NCBI GenBank assembly: GCA_020633195.1
Contig: JACKEC010000034.1
Location: 1 to 64,000, forward strand
Reading direction: 5' to 3'
From: Sandaracinaceae bacterium
Lineage (GTDB): Bacteria > Myxococcota_A > Polyangia > Polyangiales > Sandaracinaceae
Length of the DNA: 64,000 nt
Both the position numbers and the translations under genes were made by a program. Below are positions 57,740 through 64,000 of the stretch, in pieces (the first letter of the stretch is position 1; the number at the start of each line of letters is the position of its first letter). The notes beneath the pieces were generated by a model, which did not search any database, was not told the DNA's origin, and saw only the letters and a program-made list of their open reading frames with translations.

Positions 57740-60352
57740 TCAGAGCGAGAGCTGGACGCCGCCCTGGATCTGGAAGGGCCGGTTCGGACGCGCGCCGTAG
57801 GGGCGCCGCGCCGCGATCACCTGCGTCATGGTGAGGTTCTCGCCCTGCACGTAGAGGCGCATCTCCCGGAAGATCTGCACGTAGAGGCTCGCGTCGAGGA
57901 GGAACAGCGCGTCCGTCCGCGGGACCAAGCTGTCGTCGCCCTGACCGACGCCCTCCCACATCTCGGAGACGAAGCTGGCCGAGACGTTGACGCCGAAGGG
58001 CTGCGTCTCGAGGCCCGCCTGCGCCACGATCTGGTGCTCGGGCAGGTACGGCAGGTGGTCGCCCGGCCGCCCGTTGAGGAACTGCGGGTCGGGTGAGTCC
58101 AGGATCGCCTCGCGCAGCTCCGAGTAGGTGAACGTGTAGGAGGCGCGCAGGGGGATCCGCACGTCGCCGATCGCCGGCGTCGAGGAGACTCGGACGTCGA
58201 AGCCGCCGACGATGGGGCGCCCGCCGTTCGCCTGTGCGTCCACCGACGTCGACGCGCAGCCCTCTCCGACCGAGCACTGCTGGATGTAGATCGAGTAGTC
58301 GTTGACGAAGCCCGTGACCATCGCGGTGGTCCGCGACTCGGCGTGCGCGAAGCGCGCCCCCGCCTCCCAGTCGATGCTGTCCTCCGGCGCGACGGTCGGC
58401 GCCTGCCCCGGGGTGACCGGCGCGAAGCCGCGCATCACGCCCGCGAACACCGAGAGGTGCTCCTCGATCTGCCACTGGATGGACGCGCCGGGGAGGACGC
58501 TCGCGCGGAGCTCGCTCGACTGACGGTCCACGAGGCGGTCGTCGTAGCTGGTCCAGATGATCTCGCCCCGCACCCCGGGCGTGACCGTCACGGCGTCGAA
58601 GAGCTCGAGCGAGTACGCGGCGTGGAGGCTCAGCGCGAGCGCCTCGGAGTGCGCGAGGAGGTTCGTGTACGTCTCGTCGGTGAGGCGCGTGAGCTGGCCT
58701 CCGTAGACCCCGTACTGGTCCTCGGTGTGGTGCCGATCGACGACGTCCTGGTGCAGGCGCGCGCCGAGCCGGATGCGGTGCTCGAGGGGGCCCGTCTCGA
58801 AGTGGCCGATGCCCTCGGTCTGGAGGCCCATCACGCCGAACACCCGGGCGTTGGTGCCGATCAGGACCAGGTCCCCGGCGCCCCCGCCCTCGGAGTCCTG
58901 ATCGCCGCGCAGGACCCCGAGCAGGACCGCGTTGCTCCCGACCGGGTGGGTCAGGACGTCGAACGCGGAGCCGCCGGTCAGCCCGTTGACCTTGAACCAG
59001 GAGCGGTCGAAGTCGTGTCGGTAGGCGGCCGTGCGCAGCTCGAAGCCGTCGCCGACCTCGAGGAGGTGTCGCAACTCGATTTGCGTCCGCCACCACTCCA
59101 TCTGGTCGAGCTGGGTCGCCTGGTAGCGCTGCCAGGGGTCGGCGCGGAAGTCGGCGTCGCTGAGGCCGAGGTAGGTCTCGTGGCTCCGCTCCGCGGTCAC
59201 CCCGAGCCGCAGCTCGAGGCGGTGGTAGACGTCGGACGAGAGCGCCCCGTGGAGCTCGCCGCGGAGGACGAGCTCGGCGCGGTCGAAGCCCGTGGCGTCG
59301 TTGCCGGGCTCGGCGCCGACGATGTGCTTGAAGCCGTCGCTGCGCAGGTACACGCCCTCGGCGAGGAGCCCGCCCCAGTCGTTCGACGCGCCGCCCCACG
59401 CGTGGATGCGACCGAAGACGTTCGACCCGAGGCCGAGGTCGAGGCCACCGTGCGGCTCGCGCGGGATCTCGCGCGCGCGGAAGTCGATCGCGCCGCCGAT
59501 GGTCATCGGCCCGTACGGGATCGACGCCGAGCCGAGGTAGGCGTCGACGCCGCTCATCCGCGTCATCATCGGGAAGAAGTAGGCGGCCGGCGCGGCGTAA
59601 GGCGCCGGCGCGAAGAGGATGCCGTCCTCCATCAGCGTCACGCGGGCCGAGCGCTCCGAGGAGACGCCGCGCAGCCCGATGTTGGGCCGGAGCCCGTACC
59701 CGTCCTCTTGCCGCACGTAGGCGCCGGGGACCTGCTGGATCACCGCGTCCGGGTTGTCGTAGTTGAAGCGATCGAGGAGCTCGGAGTCGAGGCTCTGCAC
59801 CGCGCCGCCCGTGGGCCGCGCGCGTCGCTCGGGCTCGGCCGTGCCGGTGACGACGACCTCGTCCATCGACACGTCCTCGTCCTCGGAGATGAGGTCGCCG
59901 AGATCCCCGTCCTCGGGGAACAGATCGTCGTCCGCCCCACGAGCGACGTCATCGGCGTCGGGAAACAGATCGTCGTCGGAGTCGGACTCGGCCCCCGAGT
60001 CCGACTCCGACCCCGTGCCCGTGCCCGTGCCCGTGCCCGAATCCGAGTCGGAGTCCGTATCCGCGTCCGTATCCGCGTCCGTATCCGCGTCCGTATCCGC
60101 GTCCGCGTCCGTATCCGCGTCCGCATCCGTATCCGCGTCCGTATCCGCCTCGGCATCCGAATCCGAATCCGAATCCGCGTCCGAATCCGCTTCGTCCCCC
60201 TCCGCCTCGTCCCCCTCGTCCACCACCACCGGCGGCCCCGGCTCGTCGTCGTCCTGGGCGAACGCGGGGATCGCCGTCCACCCCAACAGCGCCGCCACCA
60301 GCAGCCACCCCGCGCCAGCCGCCCGCCGACTCGTTCGCAGCCGCGCCCCCAT
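57740..60352 (-). CDS. TonB-dependent outer-membrane receptor with acidic low-complexity N-terminal linker
   Basis: An 870-residue TonB-dependent receptor, FecA-like in pattern. Signal peptide (residues 1-32), an acidic linker of about 130 residues made of Asp-Ala, Asp-Thr and Asp-Ser dipeptides and a Gly-Thr run, a TonB-box-like DEVVVTG, a plug domain (VIQQVPGAYVRQEDG, NIGLRGVSSERSARV), and a 22-strand barrel ending in QGGVQLSL with terminal Leu. The start at 60352 has AGAGGG close upstream and gives a normal signal; an ATG at 60418 overlapping the HTTM stop (ATGA) would add 22 odd residues coded by an intergenic-type repeat. Last gene of the iron-linked operon. Confidence 0.9.
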   Translation of the reverse strand: MGARLRTSRRAAGAGWLLVAALLGWTAIPAFAQDDDEPGPPVVVDEGDEAEGDEADSDADSDSDSDAEADTDADTDADADTDADADTDADTDADTDADTDSDSDSGTGTGTGTGSESDSGAESDSDDDLFPDADDVARGADDDLFPEDGDLGDLISEDEDVSMDEVVVTGTAEPERRARPTGGAVQSLDSELLDRFNYDNPDAVIQQVPGAYVRQEDGYGLRPNIGLRGVSSERSARVTLMEDGILFAPAPYAAPAAYFFPMMTRMSGVDAYLGSASIPYGPMTIGGAIDFRAREIPREPHGGLDLGLGSNVFGRIHAWGGASNDWGGLLAEGVYLRSDGFKHIVGAEPGNDATGFDRAELVLRGELHGALSSDVYHRLELRLGVTAERSHETYLGLSDADFRADPWQRYQATQLDQMEWWRTQIELRHLLEVGDGFELRTAAYRHDFDRSWFKVNGLTGGSAFDVLTHPVGSNAVLLGVLRGDQDSEGGGAGDLVLIGTNARVFGVMGLQTEGIGHFETGPLEHRIRLGARLHQDVVDRHHTEDQYGVYGGQLTRLTDETYTNLLAHSEALALSLHAAYSLELFDAVTVTPGVRGEIIWTSYDDRLVDRQSSELRASVLPGASIQWQIEEHLSVFAGVMRGFAPVTPGQAPTVAPEDSIDWEAGARFAHAESRTTAMVTGFVNDYSIYIQQCSVGEGCASTSVDAQANGGRPIVGGFDVRVSSTPAIGDVRIPLRASYTFTYSELREAILDSPDPQFLNGRPGDHLPYLPEHQIVAQAGLETQPFGVNVSASFVSEMWEGVGQGDDSLVPRTDALFLLDASLYVQIFREMRLYVQGENLTMTQVIAARRPYGARPNRPFQIQGGVQLSL
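59997..60186 (-). repeat. Hexamer/dodecamer tandem repeat coding the acidic linker
   Basis: Imperfect tandem copies of tccgta/tccgcg and cccgtg hexamers (+ strand) code Asp-(Ala/Thr/Ser) and Gly-Thr dipeptides in the TonB-dependent receptor. Units are multiples of three, so length can vary without frameshift. Confidence 0.85.
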
Positions 60353-60358
60353 CTTCCC

Positions 60359-60393
60359 TCTTTGCCCCTTCGCGCCCTTTGCGCGAAATTCCA
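60359..60393. repeat. Intergenic-type TTTGCGC mini-repeat
   Basis: The + strand reads CTTTGCCCC, TTCGCGCCC, TTTGCGCGAAATTCC: repeating 9-base units. I recall similar CTTTGCGC strings scattered in non-coding DNA of many Planctomycetes, Verrucomicrobia and deltaproteobacteria. Its position argues the receptor gene starts after it. Confidence 0.45.
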
Positions 60394-60414
60394 CGACGCT
60401 CATCATGCGAGGCC

Positions 60415-61800
60415 TCATCGCGCGGCCAGCATCTGCCGCCGGCTCCGCATCTCGATCGGCGGCGCGTCGGGCACCGGGAGGATCCACGACGCGGGCGCGA
60501 CGCCGTCGTCCACCTGCGCGAGGTCCACGGTCGGATCGATCATGCGCGCGGAGGGACGCCCGTTGAGCGAGACCCACGCGTCGGCCCGGATCTGCACGTC
60601 GTGGCAGCCGCGCGCCTCGAGGTCTCGGACGATGTGATGCGCGAGCTGCAGCACGAGGTCCGGCTGGCTCGCGAACTCGATCTCCTGCTCGCGCGTCAGG
60701 TAGTCGTTGGGCGCGAACACGCGCTCGCGCGTCTCGCCGTTCACGCGGACGCGGTAGGCGACGTCGCCGTTCTTCTCGCGGACCATCACCCGCCAGCTCC
60801 AGCGCATGCCCTGCTCGTGCCAGAGCACGTCGCCTCCGTAGAGGTGCGAGCGCAGCGGCGCGAGCACGTGGAAGAGCGCCCACGCGGCGAGCACGGCCAT
60901 CCCGGCGCGGCCGATCCGCCACCGCCCGGCGGGGCTCGGTGACGCGGGCGCGAGCTCCACGCGACGCAGCTTCGCGACGAGCCACCGAGGCCAGTCGGGC
61001 TCGAAGAAGACGAGCGCGGCGACGGTCATGACGACCGGGAAGATCCCGATCTGGAAGAACACGTTCGTCATGAAGTGGAACGCGAGCACCACCACGTACG
61101 CGTACGGGCGCGAGCGGCGCCACGAGAGCCAGAACACGATCGTCGTGTCGTAGAGGAAGCCCGCCCAGCTCATCGCCAACGCGACCATCGGCTCGTCGAG
61201 CCAGGGGCCGATCAGGGGCGTGTCGGTGCGGCTGTGCAGCCAGATCCCGAGCGGCTGCCCGTGCAGCAGCCAGTCGGGGCCGAGCTTCGCGAGGCCCGCG
61301 AAGACGTAGACCAACCCGATCTGAAAGCGGACCAGGTAGAGCATCCACGCTGGCAGCGTGGTCGCGCGCAGCGACGGTCGGAGCCTCGCGTCGAGCGACC
61401 ATTGCTTGTGCAGCGGCAGCACGCACAGCAGCAGCGAGAGCAGCGAGACCAGGTAGTAGTGGTTGAGGTAGTTGCTGACGTCGAGCAGGTGCACGTACGT
61501 GAACCCGACGAAGAACGCGACGGTCGCGAACCGATAGAACAAGCCCAGCGCGATCAGCGCGGCGCAGACCGCGAGTGCGGCGAAGAGGACCGTCATGCCG
61601 GGCTGCGGCAGCGGCTGCACCCAGTCGAAGCCCCAGTACGTGAAGTGCATCCGCGGGCGGACGTAGAAGCGATCGATCCACCCGTAGGCGAAGTAGCGGC
61701 CGATGCTGCCGAGCATCACCACGCCGAACAGGATCCGGAACGCCGCGAGCGACGCGCCGTCCTTCGGGGCGTTCAGCCGGTCGCGCCAACCGTCAGTCAT
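60415..61800 (-). CDS. HTTM-domain (vitamin K gamma-carboxylase-like) membrane protein
   Basis: A 461-residue integral membrane protein with the HTTM fold, the membrane domain shared with vitamin K-dependent gamma-carboxylase: N-terminal ASLAAFRILFGVVML, several helices (YLNHYYLVSLLSLLLCVLPLH, VRFQIGLVYVFAGLAKLGPDWL), and a C-terminal periplasmic-type domain of about 130 residues (residues about 330-461). Bacterial HTTM proteins are poorly understood; some act with exported substrates. It lies between imelysin (8-base overlap) and the TonB receptor, so a role in iron uptake or receptor maturation is possible, but that is inference. Confidence 0.8.
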   Translation of the reverse strand: MTDGWRDRLNAPKDGASLAAFRILFGVVMLGSIGRYFAYGWIDRFYVRPRMHFTYWGFDWVQPLPQPGMTVLFAALAVCAALIALGLFYRFATVAFFVGFTYVHLLDVSNYLNHYYLVSLLSLLLCVLPLHKQWSLDARLRPSLRATTLPAWMLYLVRFQIGLVYVFAGLAKLGPDWLLHGQPLGIWLHSRTDTPLIGPWLDEPMVALAMSWAGFLYDTTIVFWLSWRRSRPYAYVVVLAFHFMTNVFFQIGIFPVVMTVAALVFFEPDWPRWLVAKLRRVELAPASPSPAGRWRIGRAGMAVLAAWALFHVLAPLRSHLYGGDVLWHEQGMRWSWRVMVREKNGDVAYRVRVNGETRERVFAPNDYLTREQEIEFASQPDLVLQLAHHIVRDLEARGCHDVQIRADAWVSLNGRPSARMIDPTVDLAQVDDGVAPASWILPVPDAPPIEMRSRRQMLAAR

Positions 61801-63013
61801 TGTCCCCGATCCGACAGGTCGTGGGCTCGATGTCGAGGATGGTGAAGACGTCGACCTTGAAGAGGCGCTGCACGGTGGCCATCGCCTCGTAGAGCGCCAT
61901 CACGCCCGGGCGATCCATGGCGACCGCTGTCTCGAGGCTGTCCGTGCCGAGCCCCTCGGCGGCGGCGACGGCGTCCGCGATCGCGGCGGTGAGCTGCATC
62001 GCCAGGGCCTCCGCCCCGATCGCGACCAGCAAGTCGTCCCAACCCTGCCCCGTCGCGCCGGGCTGCTCGCCGAGGTAGAGGCGCTGGAAGGCGCGCAGGT
62101 TCTCGAGCACCGCCGCCAGATCGATCGACGCGTGCGGGAGCTCGAGCTGGTCGAAGCACGTGTCCGTCAGGCAGTCCGAGATCCCCGCCGTCGTCCCCAC
62201 CTTCATGTCGCGGGTCGCGACGTCGAGGTAGAGCATCGCGCCGCCCATGTCGTTGAACGCGGCCTGCGTGCTCGGGTAGGCCGAGCCGCTCTCGCCCGCG
62301 GTGGCCAGATCGGTCGCGAACCCGCCGCCCGTCGGCTCCCAGAGGTCGCGCAGCCGCACCGCTTCGCGGCTCACCAGCGTCGCGACGGTGTGCGCGTACG
62401 CCGCGCGGCGCGCTGTGATCTCCGTCTCGCCGAGCGCCGCCCACGTCCCGTCGGTGTTGATCGGCGCGACGTCGGTGCAGTCGTTCTCGGCCGTGTCGAC
62501 GAACAGCAGGTACTCGAGCGCGTCGAGCCCGCGGACGTTGACCAGCTCGGCCGCGAACGCGTCCACGTCGGCGTACGCCTGGTCCACCGTCTCCTGGTCG
62601 ATGCGGCACTCGCTGGTCAGGTCCCAGGAGTAGATCTCGTCGCGCAGGTCCATCCCGCCGACCACCGGGCACTCGGTCCCGCCCATGCCGGCCGGGCCGA
62701 TCTGCATCAGCTCCGCCTGCTCCCAGACCAGCATCGCGTCACGCCACGCGGCCTGCGCCGCCGCGCGCAGGGTGTCGGACGGATCGGCCGCGTAGGCCTG
62801 CGTCGCCGTCTCGAGCGCCGCGGCGCGATCCGCGAAGTCTCGCAGCGTCGGGAGGATCACCCCCTGGGCGATCTGCGCGGTGATCTCGCGCCGAAACGCC
62901 TCGTGCTCCGGGCTGCCGGCGTCGGGCGAGCCCGCGTCGGGGGAGGAGTCACCGCCGCAGCCGAAGAGGGCCACGACCGAACACAGAACCGCGAGCCAAC
63001 GAGCGCGCACCAC
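61793..63013 (-). CDS. Imelysin-family lipoprotein (iron-regulated)
   Basis: A 406-residue lipoprotein (lipobox FGC, Cys19; Asp-Ala-Gly-Ser linker) of the imelysin/EfeO-like family, two helical-bundle repeats. The family motif GxHxxE appears as GLDALE (Gly162, Asp164, Glu167), with Asp replacing His, so metal or haem handling may differ. These proteins are typically iron-regulated and periplasmic, sometimes binding iron. It is the first gene of the operon with the HTTM protein and the TonB receptor, directly downstream of a probable Fur box. Confidence 0.85.
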   Translation of the reverse strand: MVRARWLAVLCSVVALFGCGGDSSPDAGSPDAGSPEHEAFRREITAQIAQGVILPTLRDFADRAAALETATQAYAADPSDTLRAAAQAAWRDAMLVWEQAELMQIGPAGMGGTECPVVGGMDLRDEIYSWDLTSECRIDQETVDQAYADVDAFAAELVNVRGLDALEYLLFVDTAENDCTDVAPINTDGTWAALGETEITARRAAYAHTVATLVSREAVRLRDLWEPTGGGFATDLATAGESGSAYPSTQAAFNDMGGAMLYLDVATRDMKVGTTAGISDCLTDTCFDQLELPHASIDLAAVLENLRAFQRLYLGEQPGATGQGWDDLLVAIGAEALAMQLTAAIADAVAAAEGLGTDSLETAVAMDRPGVMALYEAMATVQRLFKVDVFTILDIEPTTCRIGDND

Positions 63014-63024
63014 AAGCCACCTTC

Positions 63025-63053
63025 TTGAGACTGATTATGATTCCGATTCTCAA
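63025..63053. promoter_or_regulatory. Probable Fur box
   Basis: Outer arms TTGAGA and TCTCAA enclose an AT-rich core with three consecutive hexamers GATTAT, GATTCC, GATTCT (63033-63050), resembling the NATWAT array of Fur sites. It sits 12-40 bases upstream of the imelysin gene and is the most AT-rich spot of the region. Matches are imperfect in the second half. Confidence 0.6.
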
Positions 63054-63100
63054 GACCGGGGGTACGCTTCGGGTCGGGCGGTGTCAAGGCAAGGGGCTCC

Positions 63101-64000
63101 TCAGAAGAAGGCGAGGCCGACGTCGACGCCCCAGTAGGCGCCGAGAAGGCCCGAGCGCTCAGCCCCGCGCTGCAGCTCGAGGCCGTGCAGGTGGGTGCCG
63201 ACCGCGGCGTCGACGACGAGGTCTACGCCTGGCAGCAACGAGACGTCCATGCCCACGCGGACGTCGATCCCGAACTGGAGGGCGAGGTCCGTGACCCGGA
63301 CGACGTCGGGCGTGTCGAACCAGGTCGTCCCCCCGAGCCACACCCTCGGGCCGAACCGCACGGCGAGCTCGTCCGCCGCGCGCGCCCACAGGCTGAGGCC
63401 GAGCCCACCCGCGATCCTCCCGAGGAGGACGTCCCCGGCCGCGGGCCCCATCCCGGCCTCGAAGTCCACGCGCGCGAGGAGCGGGAGGTCCGCGATCGGC
63501 AGGTCGAGGAAGAACCGCGGGCCGATGCCCACCGCGCCGGTGTCGGGCGTGTTCTGGAGCTGCGCGGTGACCCCCACCCGCAGGGGGCGGTGGGGATACG
63601 CGGGAGCCGGCGGGGTCGCGGGCGGATCGGGCGCCGCCGGCGGCGTCACCGCGGCGGGCTCGGGCTCGGCGGGCGCGGGGGGCGCTTCCGTAAGTGCTTC
63701 GGTAGGCGCGACCGGGGGTGGCGTCCGGCCCCCGATCCGGAGCGTCTCGGCCAGCGCGAGCGCGAGGGCCCGAGCCACGCTGCCGAGGGGGACCTCGGCC
63801 ATCGACACGCGGTCCGCGTGGACGACGCCGGAGGGCCCGCGGAGCTCGAGGTCGAAGTCGGTCTGCCCGGCGGCGCAGGGGACGAGCTCGTAGCTCAGGG
63901 TCACCTCTTCCTCTCCGTCGAGCGCGGCCTCCTCGACGGACAGCTCGAGGGCGAGGAGCCGGCGGACCTCCGCGGGCTCGAAGGGGAGCTGCTGGCAGCC
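63101..64000 (-). CDS. Outer-membrane-type protein with Pro/Ala linker, 5' end outside window
   Basis: The frame is open to the window edge (first seen residues GCQQLPFEPAEVRRLL), so the true start is upstream and about 299 residues are visible. Order: a beta-rich domain with FDLELRGPSGVVHADRVSM, a Pro/Ala/Thr linker of about 45 residues, and a C-terminal part of alternating strands ending GVDVGLAFF, with the terminal Phe typical of outer-membrane barrels. It would be a small barrel anchored by a periplasmic domain. Stop 88 bases before the imelysin start. Function unknown. Confidence 0.7.
   Translation of the reverse strand, partial: GCQQLPFEPAEVRRLLALELSVEEAALDGEEEVTLSYELVPCAAGQTDFDLELRGPSGVVHADRVSMAEVPLGSVARALALALAETLRIGGRTPPPVAPTEALTEAPPAPAEPEPAAVTPPAAPDPPATPPAPAYPHRPLRVGVTAQLQNTPDTGAVGIGPRFFLDLPIADLPLLARVDFEAGMGPAAGDVLLGRIAGGLGLSLWARAADELAVRFGPRVWLGGTTWFDTPDVVRVTDLALQFGIDVRVGMDVSLLPGVDLVVDAAVGTHLHGLELQRGAERSGLLGAYWGVDVGLAFF

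Noticed and set aside
59997..60186. CRISPR array
   Set aside because: Units are 6-12 bases with no unique spacers and are inside a coding frame.
60352..60418. ATG at 60418 (ATGA overlap) as start of the TonB receptor
   Set aside because: It would add 22 residues coded by an intergenic-type repeat and lengthen the signal abnormally; ATG 60352 gives a standard signal and has a ribosome site. Not fully excluded.

Overview
The window is one dense, very GC-rich stretch (I estimate close to 70% G+C) with about 53 protein genes, no RNA gene that I can see and no non-coding gap above about 210 bases. Several signs point to a myxobacterium of the Polyangia / Sandaracinus type (Myxococcota): two proteins end in a MYXO-CTERM-like anchor (a short Cys motif, then a hydrophobic stretch and an Arg cluster), many lipoproteins carry Asp-Ala-Gly-rich linkers behind the lipid cysteine, there is a MopE-type Asp/Cys motif pair, and a small ribbon-helix-helix gene is paired with lepA. 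The assignment is inference; no marker RNA is present.

Region 1 (1-6.4 kb): the 3' end of a Ser/Thr kinase, an NrfD-type quinone-interacting membrane protein, an Lcp/MpaB-like haem oxygenase, a lipoprotein and pyruvate phosphate dikinase. Region 2 (6.5-20 kb, minus strand) is the striking part: ten consecutive genes, mostly joined by 4-base stop/start overlaps, encode seven multihaem c-type cytochromes with about 90 haem-binding motifs in total (4, 13, 13, 9, 33, 10 and 8), a signal-bearing beta-barrel-like outer-membrane protein, a Tat-exported four-cluster ferredoxin and a lipoprotein. I read this as a trans-envelope porin-cytochrome electron conduit: NrfD/ferredoxin at the quinone pool, membrane-anchored cytochromes in the periplasm, lipoprotein cytochromes with the barrel, and an OmcA/MtrC-like decahaem lipoprotein at the outer face. 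Its terminal acceptor or donor cannot be told from sequence.

Region 3 (20-31 kb) holds exported proteins and lipoproteins, an APH-type kinase-fold protein, a HExxH metallopeptidase-like lipoprotein, a large VanY-like / FG-GAP / MopE / MYXO-CTERM surface protein, an orphan ExbD, a P450 and a membrane protein with five exact 10-residue repeats. Region 4 (31-36 kb) is a plus-strand run of redox genes (FAD oxidoreductase, NapH-like polyferredoxin, peroxiredoxin) plus a metallophosphoesterase. Region 5 (36-47 kb) has a beta-lactamase-fold/NamZ fusion, PhoH, a TPR protein, a beta-propeller dihaem protein paired with an LVIVD-repeat lipoprotein, and a Cys-rich MYXO-CTERM protein. Region 6 (47-54 kb) is housekeeping and repair: AlkB, MsrA, MiaB, VanZ, gamma-carbonic anhydrase, LepA. 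It is bracketed by two inverted copies of a dispersed repeat. Region 7 (54-64 kb) has two tandem acidic-repeat lipoproteins, a GntR-family regulator with an apparent CTG start, an MFS transporter, and an iron-uptake operon (imelysin, HTTM protein, TonB-dependent receptor) behind a probable Fur box. A truncated outer-membrane-type protein runs off the end.

Genome style: operon genes are coupled through ATGA, GTGA or TGATG overlaps at a dozen places. Several genes without an obvious Shine-Dalgarno have a TAnnnT hexamer 6-10 bases before the start codon, suggesting leaderless transcripts. Convergent genes often overlap at their 3' ends.
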